Shown here: piece by piece, positions 16,834-26,057 of the stretch | How positions within the stretch are numbered: position 1 is the first letter of the stretch | Layout: every line of letters starts with the position of its first letter | Assembly: GCF_000299915.1 (NCBI RefSeq) | Contig: NZ_AMRI01000001.1 | Location: forward strand, 1-64,000 | DNA: 64,000 nucleotides | Direction of reading: 5' to 3' | Origin: Gallaecimonas xiamenensis 3-C-1 | GTDB lineage: Bacteria > Pseudomonadota > Gammaproteobacteria > Enterobacterales > Gallaecimonadaceae | Program-made: the position numbers and the translations under genes | The notes under the pieces: generated by a model | Told to the model about the DNA's origin: nothing | Databases searched by the model: none | What the model saw: the letters and a program-made list of their open reading frames with translations, nothing else

Positions 16834-17412
16834 ATGATGTATACAGATGAGCAGCTCCTGTACTTCGAGCAATTGCTGATAGGCAAAGCGGAGCTCAGCT
16901 GGCGAGCTTGGTGGGCCCAGAATGAAGAGTTGCTGAAGCAGCAGTTGCCCAGGTCTGAATACCTTCGCATCAAGTTTGGGCTGGTGAGGTATGCCCACCA
17001 AGTGCTCAGTGATGCAGGCTATACGGTACAGTGGGGGCCTGCCGCATCTCGCGAAGCGTTCTTTGCCAATCTTCACGAGTCGGTGCTGGATGGAAAGGGT
17101 AAGCCTTCCAAAACACACCGGCTCACAATGTATGATGGCGCGTTGGCTTCTCTAGAAGCCGGTAATGTCCAAGAGGCTGTTGGCAAGGTCCGAAAGATCA
17201 TCCAGAGGGCTTTGATAGGCCGTGAAGAGCACCAAATTGAGGAGATATGCTCAATGCAGTTTGATGCCGAAATGATGCTAACAGGTGGTGTTGATTTCGA
17301 TTTCGGATTAATCATAGCCAATGAGATTGCATCTATTGGCGACGATGATGATATCCTTGGAACGCCAATTCGGTACGCCAGGGAGTTAGTATTGCGTCAT
17401 ACAGACCACTAA
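16834..17412 (+). CDS. Hypothetical protein (likely cassette)
   Basis: This 192-residue protein starts at the first of two adjacent ATGs; a TTG ten codons earlier is less likely. It is soluble, mixed helical, with an acidic stretch (GDDDDILG) near the C-terminus. I recognise no family. GC is intermediate between the AT-rich cassettes and the chromosomal core. No attC was found on either side. Confidence 0.55.
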   Translation: MMYTDEQLLYFEQLLIGKAELSWRAWWAQNEELLKQQLPRSEYLRIKFGLVRYAHQVLSDAGYTVQWGPAASREAFFANLHESVLDGKGKPSKTHRLTMYDGALASLEAGNVQEAVGKVRKIIQRALIGREEHQIEEICSMQFDAEMMLTGGVDFDFGLIIANEIASIGDDDDILGTPIRYARELVLRHTDH

Positions 17413-17496
17413 CAATGGCTCCCTAATGGAAGTGTCATAGCACGCCGTTTACCTTTAGTGGCTTTTGCTGAACGGAATTTAAAGAAGGGACGCATT

Positions 17497-17805
17497 ATGC
17501 TTGACGGTATTATCAAGTCTTCACCTGCGACAGTGCAGGACGGCGTGGCCAAAGCGGATGGAAAGCTGTCATTGACAGATTCCGAAGTCGCTTTCTTTCC
17601 ATTTAATGATCAGTTTGGGTTGGGTCCGTATAGGTTCCAGCGCAGTGAAATAGCATCTGTCGTTAAGTGCTTAGGTAAAGGGGGAGGCATCATACCCATT
17701 ACCACTGATGCTATCCGAATAACGCTTTTAAATGAATTGCGTTATGAGTTTATAGTGGCTGAAGCCGAGGAGTGGATAGCCGCGCTTGAAGAAAAAGTTA
17801 ATTAG
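17497..17805 (+). CDS. Small PH/GRAM-like protein
   Basis: This 102-residue protein starts at the ATG of CGCATTATGC, preceded by AAGAAGGGA. The strand-rich pattern and final helix (AEEWIAALEEKV) look like a bacterial PH or GRAM domain: about seven short strands, then one amphipathic helix. That fold assignment is an inference from pattern only. There is no signal peptide. It lies 29 bases before the DUF4261 gene and may be co-transcribed with it. Confidence 0.6.
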   Translation: MLDGIIKSSPATVQDGVAKADGKLSLTDSEVAFFPFNDQFGLGPYRFQRSEIASVVKCLGKGGGIIPITTDAIRITLLNELRYEFIVAEAEEWIAALEEKVN

Positions 17806-17834
17806 CAAAACATTGGTTCTGGTTTACAGAGCCA

Positions 17835-18671
17835 GTGCTATTTTGGTTTTCCGGCGTAAGCCAACAAAGAGATAAGGATGACATTTTGGCTTTACAGATA
17901 TCGATGCCCCTGTGCAAGGGAATGCCAGTAATCTCTTTAGATAGTCTTAAAGAATACTTCAGTTCGGTGTGGAATAAAGACATCATATTTGATGAGGATG
18001 TCAAAGATAATGTCTTTTCCTTTAATGTTGGAGATTCGTTCGTGGCTATTGGGACCATGGGCGCTCCTTTTCCTTGGAGTGACCTGGAAGGGCCTTGTGC
18101 AACCAGTATTCTTTGGCCGTCTGCTACTGAAGATGTCCAATCGCATGATCACCATTTGATTATTACTGTTATTGACGACAATCTTTCAGAGGTCAATACC
18201 TCTATCTTGCTAACAAAAGTAACGGCCGCTCTACTGTCTGTCTGTAAAGAAGCGATAGGTGTTTTATGGAGCAACGCGTCCATGGTTGTTCCCAAGGACA
18301 TGTTTATCAAGTTCGCAGAGGAAGTGCTTCCTCATGGGCCTCCGGTGCATATTTGGGTTGATTTTCGGGTGGGGGATGGTGATGCAAACCTCTCATCAGG
18401 ATTTACCTCCGGACTCGACGCTCTGGGGCTAATGGATATAGTGGCTACGGAGACGCCTGAGTCAGTCGCAGGTTTAAGAGAGCGGCTGACAGGTTTGGCC
18501 GGCTACCTTATTTCTAACGGTCTGGTCATCAATGATGGCGATACTATTGGCCATGATGAAGATGAGTTGATAAGGGTTGTTTATGGCGATTCTGAATTTG
18601 GCCATGAAAAACAAGTGATGCTTCTCAAGTACGGAAATGAGGAAAAGAAGTCCAAGTTTAAGTTCTGGTGA
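17835..18671 (+). CDS. DUF4261 family protein
   Basis: This 278-residue protein matches DUF4261: PFPWSDLEGPCATS near residues 78-91, HHLIITV near 106-112, then IWVDFRVG and NDGDTIG in the C-terminal half. The family is of unknown function and often found near immunity proteins or in large accessory regions. The start is a GTG; an ATG at 17,904 would still leave most of the domain. It is followed at once by a strong terminator, so it ends the + strand run of cassette-like genes. Confidence 0.75.
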   Translation: MLFWFSGVSQQRDKDDILALQISMPLCKGMPVISLDSLKEYFSSVWNKDIIFDEDVKDNVFSFNVGDSFVAIGTMGAPFPWSDLEGPCATSILWPSATEDVQSHDHHLIITVIDDNLSEVNTSILLTKVTAALLSVCKEAIGVLWSNASMVVPKDMFIKFAEEVLPHGPPVHIWVDFRVGDGDANLSSGFTSGLDALGLMDIVATETPESVAGLRERLTGLAGYLISNGLVINDGDTIGHDEDELIRVVYGDSEFGHEKQVMLLKYGNEEKKSKFKFW

Positions 18672-18687
18672 GGAAGGTTCGTACCTT

Positions 18688-18720
18688 ACAGAGGGGCAAT
18701 TTTAGCCCCTCTGTATTTTC
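18688..18720 (+). terminator. Rho-independent terminator
   Basis: A perfect 10-base stem (ACAGAGGGGC / GCCCCTCTGT) with a 7-base loop is followed by ATTTTC. It ends transcription 17 bases after the DUF4261 gene and marks the right limit of the cassette-like region. Confidence 0.85.
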
Positions 18721-18933
18721 TTGGAACTTATTGGGATGCAGGGGCATTACCCAAACGGATATCAATGCGAGATGGTGTAGCAATATCGAAGAAAGCTGAT
18801 AATCCAAATGAAAAGGTTAATGTGACTGTGGATTGATGCGACCCGAAGGCGCGAGAGGTTTAATGGCTGAGGGTTCTAACGATGTTTGCGCGATGATAGG
18901 CTGTATAGTGGAAAATAAAGGGTGTTACTTATA

Positions 18934-19182
18934 ATGAAGATGGCAATCATCAAGCGAAGTTTGTGCTTGGGGCTGTTACTAGGATGCGTGGTTGGCTCTT
19001 TTTGTACCTATGCGGCTTGGAGCCATAACCCACAAATGCGCTTTCACTCATCGGATTTTATAAACTACAGTGAGCTGACCCTTATTTGGCTATCAGGTTT
19101 TTTATCGGGAACGCTCGTTGTCAGTGTGACGACTTTTGCGTTACATTCAATCGCTGCCAAGCTGCTGACCAAGCGTAACTGA
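18934..19182 (+). CDS. Small inner-membrane protein
   Basis: This 82-residue protein has two hydrophobic segments (about 11-28 and 49-71), giving a two-helix membrane protein. The ATG is preceded by AAAGGGTG. No family is recognised; it stands alone between a terminator and the LysE gene. Confidence 0.5.
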   Translation: MKMAIIKRSLCLGLLLGCVVGSFCTYAAWSHNPQMRFHSSDFINYSELTLIWLSGFLSGTLVVSVTTFALHSIAAKLLTKRN

Positions 19183-19445
19183 TAGCGTTTTTTCTTTAAG
19201 GCCAGTCTGGACCCCTCCCTGATTGATGAGGGAAAAGGGGTATGCTCTTTGGTTGGATATAAAGGTCCCCTTTAACTTAAGTTGGCTGGCTCAACAAAGG
19301 ACTATGCAAGTCTTCTGCTATGAGGTTTATCTTCTTATCAACGGTTTTTTCTCTTTCTCCGTAATGTGGAAAGGGCGTCTGGCCCGTCTTTTTCTGGCGG
19401 CTTAGGCTGCGAGCACAGGATAGTTTTAACTCTGTAGAGGTGTTT

Positions 19446-20069
19446 ATGCATGAGTATGTTTTTATCCTTCCTATTATGTTGTTCTTGCTGTTAGGGGTGA
19501 TGAGCCCAGGGCCCAGTTTTCTTTTGGTGGCGCAAACTGCGATGTCGAGGTCCCGTACTGAGGCCATGGGGGTGGCGATTGGAATGGGGCTAGGGGCGAC
19601 GTTGTTCGCGGTGGTCGCCTGTTATGGGCTGTTTGCCTTGATTGCCATGGTGCCTTGGTTATATGCCCTACTTAAAGTGATCGGCGGTGTCTACTTGTGC
19701 TTTCTGGCAATAAAGATGTGGAAATCCGCCGGGCAAGATACCCCAGGCCGCACAGCCCTAAGTTCCAGGGCTGGGTTTTTGAAGATGCTGTTTGCTGGGT
19801 TCATTACTCAAGTCAGTAATCCTAAAACAGCACTGGTATTTGGTAGCGCTTTTGCGGCTTTTTTGCCCAAAGAGGTACCGGATTATTCGGTCTTGATTGT
19901 CAGCGTATCGGCTTTGCTGATTGACTCGGGCTGGTACATTATCGTAGCTATGCTGTTGTCCACCCCTGGTGCCCAGGCGGCTTATGGGAAATTCAAGAAG
20001 CATCTTTGCCGGCTTGCCGGCGGCTTTATGGCTGCCATGGGTGTAAAGCTCTTTTTAACCCAGCCGTGA
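19446..20069 (+). CDS. LysE/RhtB family amino-acid exporter
   Basis: This 207-residue protein has about six membrane helices and the family signature near the N-terminus: LLGVMSPGPSFLLV at residues 16-29, plus QVSNPKTALVFGS in the middle. LysE/RhtB proteins export amino acids or homoserine lactones across the inner membrane. The ATG at 19,446 follows GTAGAGG with good spacing and replaces the earlier GTG. The substrate cannot be assigned. Confidence 0.85.
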   Translation: MHEYVFILPIMLFLLLGVMSPGPSFLLVAQTAMSRSRTEAMGVAIGMGLGATLFAVVACYGLFALIAMVPWLYALLKVIGGVYLCFLAIKMWKSAGQDTPGRTALSSRAGFLKMLFAGFITQVSNPKTALVFGSAFAAFLPKEVPDYSVLIVSVSALLIDSGWYIIVAMLLSTPGAQAAYGKFKKHLCRLAGGFMAAMGVKLFLTQP

Positions 20070-20139
20070 CCTTGAACTGTTCCTGCTGTGGGCTGCTATG
20101 GCAGCCTTGCTGCCCGAATTGTGATCTGGATTAGATAAG

Positions 20140-20691
20140 ATGACCGAACAAGAAAAGATGCTTTCAGGGGAATATTATGACCCCAGTGATGCAGAGCTTG
20201 TTGCATTGCGCCTCAAAGCCCGGCTACTGACGGAAAAGCTAAATCAGACCAGCGTTAGCGAAGCCGACGAGAGAGCCGCGATTATCAAGACGCTGTTTGG
20301 TGCGACCGGGAGTCGTATCCAGGTTGAGTCAACCTTCCAATGTGACTATGGCAAAAACATCTTTGTTGGCGACAATTTTTTCGCCAATTTTGGCTGCGTC
20401 ATTCTCGATGTAGCTGCGGTGCGGATAGGTGACAACTGCTTTATCGCACCGCAAGTAGGGATTTATACCGCGTCACACCCCATCGACCCCGTTGAACGAG
20501 TCAGCGGTTTGGAGTTCGGCAAGCCGGTCACCATAGGGCATAACTGTTGGATTGGTGGGCATGCCACCATTAACCCAGGGGTCACTCTAGGCGACAATGT
20601 CGTGGTCGCTTCGGGGGCTGTTGTTACCAAGAGCTTTGGTGACAACCTGGTCATAGGTGGCAACCCCGCTACCGTACTCAAGAAAATATAG
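20140..20691 (+). CDS. Maltose O-acetyltransferase-like protein
   Basis: This 183-residue protein belongs to the left-handed beta-helix acyltransferases. It starts with the maltose acetyltransferase domain ([16 protein letters not shown]) and continues with hexapeptide repeats. It has the typical CoA-side catalytic His in TASHPID, and [13 protein letters not shown]. It would acetylate sugars with acetyl-CoA in the cytoplasm. It lies 70 bases after the LysE gene. Length equals that of E. coli Maa. Confidence 0.85.
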   Translation: MTEQEKMLSGEYYDPSDAELVALRLKARLLTEKLNQTSVSEADERAAIIKTLFGATGSRIQVESTFQCDYGKNIFVGDNFFANFGCVILDVAAVRIGDNCFIAPQVGIYTASHPIDPVERVSGLEFGKPVTIGHNCWIGGHATINPGVTLGDNVVVASGAVVTKSFGDNLVIGGNPATVLKKI

Positions 20692-20791
20692 GGCTGCGGC
20701 TGCCCAAGCCCTATAGGCCCGGAGCGGGCTGCTATGGCGCTTTTGCAAAGGCCTTATCGAATACTTTCGCAAGGGGGCCTAAGAGCTGCCC

Positions 20792-21065
20792 ATGAAATCG
20801 GCTGCTGTTCCCTATGGCACGGTTTTTATTTACCTGTTTACCTTGGGCTACTCGATGTTTTTTGCCTACAGGGTGACAGGGAATGCATTGGGGAAGGTGC
20901 GGATAATCCAATTGGAAGCCTATGGCGGTATCAGGCTGTCCCATCTTCGAAACCTTGAGTTGTGGCGCCTAGTGGCGTCGCAGCCGATACCTGCCAAGGT
21001 GCTTCACAGATTGTACAACATCATGGTCTTTGCCTTGAGCGATACCTGGGTGCCATTTAGTAGGA
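20792..21065 (+). pseudogene. Possible truncated rhomboid protease fragment
   Basis: The translation starting at 20,792 has a membrane segment (TVFIYLFTLGYSMFFA) and then GGIRLSHLRNLELWRLVASQ and VLHRLYNIM. This resembles the N-terminal part of a rhomboid protease (LW.RL...Q....LH..N). The catalytic Ser and His helices are missing because the alpha/beta hydrolase gene starts at 21,069. It is probably a 5' fragment left by a rearrangement; the family call is tentative. Confidence 0.35.
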
Positions 21066-21068
21066 ATA

Positions 21069-21878
21069 ATGCAATTGAATCAGATAAGAAAAGGCAGCGG
21101 AAACTACCTGGTATTAGTGCATGGCGCACTGACGGATGGTGCCATGTGGCTGCCCCATATGGCGTACTTGGCTGCCCACTTCGAGGTTGTGTCCATAAGC
21201 TTGCGCCATTTCGAACGGCCCGAAGAGGGAAGTTTTGGCTTAAACAGCCATGCCGACGACCTTGGCAAGGTTATAAGTGCGCTGCTTGAGGAGAAGCCGG
21301 TCAGCGTAGTGGCTTGGTCCTATGGTGCTGATGTGGTGCTCAACATGCTGGCAAAGCAGGCCATGCCCCTGGCAAAGGTGTTTCTTTATGAACCCGGCTA
21401 TCCTGGCTGCGTCAAGGAAGAGGCAATGGGGGCCTGGCTGGAGGATGCCAATGCCATCTTTGGCGCTGTCTTCGAGCACTTTGGGCATGGACACCTGGAG
21501 CAGGCTGTCGAAGCCCTGATCGACGGCACAGGAAACAGGCCGGGGTATTTTCAAGCCCAGCCTGACGATGTCAAAGCTTTGCAACTGTCAAAGGCCTTTA
21601 CCTTGGCCCAGCAACTGCACCAGCAGGAACAGCCACAACTTGACCCTCAACGGGTTGCCCAGATCGAGACTCCCATCATCTTGGGGCATGGCAGTGCCAC
21701 CAGGGACATGTTCAAGTTGGTGACAAGGCATACTGCGGCAACATCAGAGCGGTTCCAGCTGCTCGAGGCGGCAGGGCAGGGGCATATGCTCCCCCAGGCA
21801 GACCCTGAGGCTTTTTCCCGTATGGTGGTTGAGGCGCTTGCGGCCCCCGCCCAAGAAGGCTGCAAGGCCCCAATCTAG
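21069..21878 (+). CDS. Alpha/beta hydrolase
   Basis: This 269-residue protein has the alpha/beta hydrolase layout. VHGAL at residues 17-21 forms the oxyanion site, Ser84 in AWSYGAD is the nucleophile and His in GQGHMLP near residue 240 completes the triad. It is cytoplasmic (no signal peptide). The substrate is unknown. It starts directly against the rhomboid-like fragment, so its own promoter region may come from that sequence. Confidence 0.85.
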   Translation: MQLNQIRKGSGNYLVLVHGALTDGAMWLPHMAYLAAHFEVVSISLRHFERPEEGSFGLNSHADDLGKVISALLEEKPVSVVAWSYGADVVLNMLAKQAMPLAKVFLYEPGYPGCVKEEAMGAWLEDANAIFGAVFEHFGHGHLEQAVEALIDGTGNRPGYFQAQPDDVKALQLSKAFTLAQQLHQQEQPQLDPQRVAQIETPIILGHGSATRDMFKLVTRHTAATSERFQLLEAAGQGHMLPQADPEAFSRMVVEALAAPAQEGCKAPI

Positions 21879-22055
21879 GCCGGTGCCGGTGAAGAGGCCA
21901 AGGCGCCCCCTGACAGGGAACGCGCCGTTTCTCATCAAACCGGCTTCGGCGATGGGCACCGGGGGAGGAATACCTTAACCTGTGGGCTGCTGCCAGGCGT
22001 GTTGCCTGCTGCGCACCGATGATTTTTCCAATCGATAAGGCGGCCAAGGGCGACC

Positions 22056-22652
22056 ATGAAGATATACGGCGATATACAGTCTGGGAATTGCTACAAGGTG
22101 AAGTTGCTTTGCGCCTTGTTGGGGATTGAGCACCAGTGGGTGCCTGTCGATATCCTGGCCGGCGACACGGCGGCCGCTGAATTTTTGAGCAAGAACCCCA
22201 ACGGTAAAATTCCGTTGCTCGAGTTGGACGACGGCCGCTGTCTTTCGGAGTCCAACGCCATCCTAAACTATCTGGCTTACGGCAGTGAGCTGCTGCCCAC
22301 AGACCCGTTCTTGCTGGCAAAGGTGCAGCAATGGCAGTTCTTCGAACAATACAGCCACGAACCCTTTATTGCCGTTGCGCGTTTTATTGCCAAGTACCTT
22401 GGCTTGCCAGAGGAACGCCGCGCTGATTTCGAATCCAAGCAGCAGGGTGGGCATAAGGCCTTGACGGTGATGGAGACGCAGCTTGGGAAAACCCCTTACT
22501 TAACCGGGGACAAGCTGACCACGGCTGATATCGCCCTGTATGGCTACACCCATGTCGCCCATGAGGGTGGATTCGATCTCTCCCACTATCCTGCCATTCA
22601 GTCCTGGCTTGGCAGCATCGCTGGCCACCCCGGATATATCGCCATGGCATGA
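22056..22652 (+). CDS. Glutathione S-transferase family protein
   Basis: This 198-residue protein has an N-terminal thioredoxin-like domain (MKIYGDIQSGNCYKVKLL) with NPNGKIPLLE and the glutathione-binding SESNAI at about 67-72, followed by an all-helical C-terminal domain (LTTADIALYGY). GSTs conjugate or reduce substrates with glutathione in the cytoplasm. The first-domain catalytic position is Ser/Cys-type rather than Tyr, as in beta/theta-like forms. Substrate unknown. Confidence 0.85.
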   Translation: MKIYGDIQSGNCYKVKLLCALLGIEHQWVPVDILAGDTAAAEFLSKNPNGKIPLLELDDGRCLSESNAILNYLAYGSELLPTDPFLLAKVQQWQFFEQYSHEPFIAVARFIAKYLGLPEERRADFESKQQGGHKALTVMETQLGKTPYLTGDKLTTADIALYGYTHVAHEGGFDLSHYPAIQSWLGSIAGHPGYIAMA

Positions 22653-22807
22653 AAGGGCGGCAGGACGGTGGCAGGATAACGGCTGCACCCTGAACCTTGG
22701 AAAGGTAGAAACAAGGTGCCGCCTACTGTTTTTGCAAAATCATCGTCCTGTGGTCTTAGTTTTGGCCGGCCCTGCCAGATCCTTTTTTAAACACTTCAGG
22801 AGATGTT

Positions 22808-23320
22808 ATGTCAGCAGTAAAGATGCAATCCTACCGAGACCTCTTCCTTTCGAGGCTGGATGTGTTGTCAGCCGTTTTGGATATGGCTGCCGGTCACTTT
22901 AAAGAGGAACAGGACAATATCCTTGGTTATCGGTTGATCGAGGATATGCTGCCTTTCGGTACCCAAATCGCTTATACCTGCAACCAGCCCAGGAATTTCG
23001 CTCTATGGTGCCAGGGCAAGGGGATGGACAATTTATCTCCCGAGGTCGGTACCGTGGCGCAGGCCAGAGACATCATCAACGAGACCAAGGGGCTGTTGGT
23101 GAAAGCCGAACTGGATGACAGCAAACTGCAAGAGATAAAGCGAGTTGATTTGGCCGATGGTCAATATTTGGCCTTGTCTGGCCCGGAGTACGTGGAAGAC
23201 TTCCTGCTACCCAACCTGTACTTTCACCTGGTTGCTGCCTACAGCATCATGAGGATGAAGGGAGTCCCCCTGAGCAAAGTGAATTACATGCAGTATTTGG
23301 TCCCTAAACTGCAAGCCTGA
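22808..23320 (+). CDS. DUF1993 family protein
   Basis: This 170-residue protein matches DUF1993: an N-terminal helix bundle, DMLPFGTQIAY at about 47-57, and the ending NLYFHLVAAYSIMRMKGVPLSK. DUF1993 proteins belong to a DinB-like four-helix fold with unknown activity. AGGAGATGTT precedes the ATG. Cytoplasmic. Confidence 0.8.
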   Translation: MSAVKMQSYRDLFLSRLDVLSAVLDMAAGHFKEEQDNILGYRLIEDMLPFGTQIAYTCNQPRNFALWCQGKGMDNLSPEVGTVAQARDIINETKGLLVKAELDDSKLQEIKRVDLADGQYLALSGPEYVEDFLLPNLYFHLVAAYSIMRMKGVPLSKVNYMQYLVPKLQA

Positions 23321-23367
23321 TAAGACAGTGATGCAACGAGGCTAGGGATATCCAGGAGCCGTTAAGG

Positions 23368-23733
23368 ATGATGATCACCGGCACAGCCAGGGACACTGAG
23401 CTTGCCAAGCTTGGGCTGACAGAAGCGCTAGTAAAGCTGACCCAAGGTGAGTTTGTTCATGAGGACCTGGCGTTCAGATGCAGGGCGCTTCGTTACTCCC
23501 TTGAACCGGAGGACTTTTCACCGCCAGGGGTGGATGTGATCCCGCTGTGGGAGGGCGAGTCGTCCATTACCGGCTTTTATCTGGCCGATGCCAAGGCGCA
23601 CTTTATCACCTATGACATAGAGGATATCGATATCCCTGAAAGTATCGGGGATTCTATTGCAGACCTTATCCATTACCTGGCAGCCGAGTATGGCGAGGAT
23701 GAAGGGCAGCTCAAGGCCGTCTTGTGGCGCTAG
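23368..23733 (+). CDS. Hypothetical protein
   Basis: I do not recognise this 121-residue acidic protein. It has no signal peptide or membrane helix. The ATG follows CAGGAGCCG. It lies 47 bases after the DUF1993 gene and 55 bases before the Imm42-like gene, in a run of small immunity-like proteins, so an immunity-type role is possible but unproved. Confidence 0.55.
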   Translation: MMITGTARDTELAKLGLTEALVKLTQGEFVHEDLAFRCRALRYSLEPEDFSPPGVDVIPLWEGESSITGFYLADAKAHFITYDIEDIDIPESIGDSIADLIHYLAAEYGEDEGQLKAVLWR

Positions 23734-23788
23734 GGGCACCTTGGCAAAGCGCCATGACCCCAGTAACTGAAAGGGAAATATAGACAGC

Positions 23789-24310
23789 ATGGACGAGTGT
23801 GGATTAATGACGTTCGGGCATAAAGACAGTTTTGCCATAGAGATCGGTGAAAGCATCGCTGGCAGCCAGGGGCTTTTCGCACTGAACATATGGTTGCTGG
23901 GGCATCATGTGACCAGGGTGGATAATGTTGCCTACCTGGAAACCGTGCTGGCCCAAGCGCAAAAAGACCTTGTAGAAAATAGAAACCTCGAGCGCTTTTC
24001 CCGCTATTTCACTGGCCGGTCAGTGGTTGAGGCACATCTTTTTATACAGAGCACCAGAGATGAAGAGTCCTGCCATTTCGATATTGAAGACGACATTTAC
24101 GCGCAGCAACAAATCTTAAACTGGGGCCCCAATACAGATAATGTTGCCTGCTTCCTTATTCCCATCGCCGGTACACTTTATGCCACTGTCCAGTTCTATG
24201 ACAGCGAAGGAGAAGAAGGCATCTTCTACGGAAAAATGGATGCGGCGTATTTTCACAGTGTCGTCCAGGGGTTCATTGACGGCGGTAAAAAGCGGCTCTC
24301 AATGGGGTAA
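23789..24310 (+). CDS. Possible Imm42-family immunity protein
   Basis: This 173-residue protein has the N-terminal pattern MTFGHKDSFAIEIGE and a following beta-rich domain with helices, resembling the Imm42 family of immunity proteins. No cognate toxin is encoded nearby. An internal ATG at codon 7 is an alternative start and agrees better with the family. GAAAGGGAAA lies before the called ATG. Confidence 0.5.
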   Translation: MDECGLMTFGHKDSFAIEIGESIAGSQGLFALNIWLLGHHVTRVDNVAYLETVLAQAQKDLVENRNLERFSRYFTGRSVVEAHLFIQSTRDEESCHFDIEDDIYAQQQILNWGPNTDNVACFLIPIAGTLYATVQFYDSEGEEGIFYGKMDAAYFHSVVQGFIDGGKKRLSMG

Positions 24311-24403
24311 AAAATGCCTATCACGGGCATGAGCTGGGCTGTCACTTAAAGGCGCCACGCCTGGCAGAAGGCTCTGGCTTGGGCCTCTTTACAAGGAAGG
24401 GTT

Positions 24404-24985
24404 ATGAAGTGCTTGGTTGTTGTATGCCACCCGTTGCAGGGCAGTCTTTGCCATTATCTGGCGAACCAGACCGTGGCGCATCTGGCTGCCAAAGGCTACC
24501 AGGTCGAGGTGTTGGATCTCTATGAGAAGGGGTTTGACCCCAGGCTGACCCAGCAGGAGAGGCAGAGCTACTATCAGGGCCAGTTTGATGGCCGTGCCTT
24601 GGCAGAGGAGCTTGACCAACTAACCCAGGCCCAGAGCCTGGTGCTGATCTTCCCCACCTGGTGGTTTGGCTTTCCGGCCATGCTCAAAGGCTGGTTTGAC
24701 CGGGTTTGGGCGCCTGGCCATGCCTACCACCATGCCGCAGATTTAGGTGCCATCCAGCCGGGCCTTGGCAACCTCAAGGAGGTCAAGGTGGTGACTACCC
24801 TGGGATCTCCTTGGTGGGTGGACACCTTTGTACTGTGGCGGCCGGTAAAAAGGGTGCTCAAACTTGCCCTGCTGGGAGCCTGTGCCAAGGGCTGCAAGCT
24901 GGACATGCTGTCGTTTTACAAGAGTGAAAGCGCTGCCCCGGCCCGGGTCGAGCGATTTGTCCAAAAAATCAAACAGCGCTTTTAA
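24404..24985 (+). CDS. NAD(P)H-dependent flavin oxidoreductase (NQO/MdaB-like)
   Basis: This 193-residue protein is flavodoxin-like. It has a first strand with CHPLQGSLCHYLA that binds the flavin phosphate, then FPTWWFGFPAMLKGWFDRVW, the hallmark of the NQO/MdaB quinone reductase group. It would pass two electrons from NAD(P)H to quinones. AAGGAAGGG before the ATG is a good ribosome-binding site. Cytoplasmic. Confidence 0.85.
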   Translation: MKCLVVVCHPLQGSLCHYLANQTVAHLAAKGYQVEVLDLYEKGFDPRLTQQERQSYYQGQFDGRALAEELDQLTQAQSLVLIFPTWWFGFPAMLKGWFDRVWAPGHAYHHAADLGAIQPGLGNLKEVKVVTTLGSPWWVDTFVLWRPVKRVLKLALLGACAKGCKLDMLSFYKSESAAPARVERFVQKIKQRF

Positions 24986-25087
24986 CCTAAACAAGGTCGC
25001 CGGGCAGTTGGTTGCTGGGCGCCGTTGCCTAGGCATGTTGTTATGCTGGTGACCGATACAGGGACGATTAAAAATAAAGGAGAACTG

Positions 25088-25555
25088 ATGCACCTTGCAC
25101 AGCTGAACATCGCCAAGGCCCGTTACAGCTTGGACGCCCCCGAGATTGCCGATTTCGTAGACAATCTGGCCCCCATCAATGCCCTGGCCGAAGCCAGTGA
25201 CGGCTTTATTTGGCGTTTGAAAGATGACAGCGGCGACGCCACCGCCATAGAGGTGATGGGCGACCCGGACATCCTGGTCAACATGTCGGTCTGGGACAGC
25301 GTCGATGCCTTGAAAAATTTCATGTTCCGGACCCACCACCGGGATTTTCTGAGGCGAAAAAGCGAGTGGTTCCACCCGTCGGCGCAAGACACCTACGTGC
25401 TTTGGTGGGTGCCGGTGGGTCATATTCCCACTGTGGAAGAAGCCATGGCGAGGCTTGAGCACCTGCGGGACAAGGGGGACACCGCTTACGCCTTTACCTT
25501 TAAGAGTAATTTCCAGCCGGGCGACTTGGTCTTGGCTCAGCATCAGGCGGGTTAG
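25088..25555 (+). CDS. DUF3291 family protein
   Basis: This 155-residue protein starts at the ATG preceded by AAGGAGAACTG; a longer form from 25,025 is less likely. It matches DUF3291 (LAQLNIAKARY at the start, SVWDS and FMFRTHHRDFLRRK in the middle, then LWWVP). The fold is a dimeric ferredoxin-like barrel related to monooxygenase-like proteins, but function is unknown. Confidence 0.8.
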   Translation: MHLAQLNIAKARYSLDAPEIADFVDNLAPINALAEASDGFIWRLKDDSGDATAIEVMGDPDILVNMSVWDSVDALKNFMFRTHHRDFLRRKSEWFHPSAQDTYVLWWVPVGHIPTVEEAMARLEHLRDKGDTAYAFTFKSNFQPGDLVLAQHQAG

Positions 25556-25615
25556 GGAGTGGCGGTAATGCCAGCCCGGTTTGGCCAATCCTTGCCTAAG
25601 GCAACAGGCTAGGGC

Positions 25616-26005
25616 GTGGCCATGCAGATAGTGCCAAGGCACAAGGGCGACGACCAAGCCTGCAATAACCTCAGGGCCGCGCCGGACGAGGAGGTCATCT
25701 TGCACCTCGATGCGCTGCTCGAGTGCCTGCAAGACATCAACTGGCCTATTGCCGGCCCGGTGTCGGAGCGGCTGGCCTGCCTGGGCGTCGAGTTGGTGGA
25801 ACCGGTTTTTCGGATCCTCAAAGGCGACGACGAGGTGTGGAAGTACTGGATAGTGTCGCACTTTTTGTACCAGGTGAAGTTCGAGGTGCTGGCCCGGCTC
25901 AGGTTCCTGCTGCATTCGATGCGTGCCCACCCCAGTCGCGCCGAGGTTGAAGAAGAAGTGCACGATGTTGTCTGCGCCCTGTTGCAGAACCGGCGCCATG
26001 GCTAG
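25616..26005 (+). CDS. DUF5071 family protein
   Basis: This 129-residue protein matches DUF5071: PRHKGDDQ at the start, LLECLQDINWPIAGPV at about 35-50 and DDEVWKYWIVSHFL at 71-84. It is probably a small helical (HEAT-like) protein of unknown function, common in accessory regions with immunity genes. It starts at the GTG at 25,616, or at the Met two codons on. Confidence 0.75.
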   Translation: MAMQIVPRHKGDDQACNNLRAAPDEEVILHLDALLECLQDINWPIAGPVSERLACLGVELVEPVFRILKGDDEVWKYWIVSHFLYQVKFEVLARLRFLLHSMRAHPSRAEVEEEVHDVVCALLQNRRHG

Positions 26006-26057
26006 TGCCCGTGGCGGCCTTCAATGGTTGTCGCGGTAAAGGCGAAGCAGGAGGGGT

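Noticed and set aside
1-18700. An integrase gene for the array
   Set aside because: No tyrosine recombinase pattern was found on either strand in the window.
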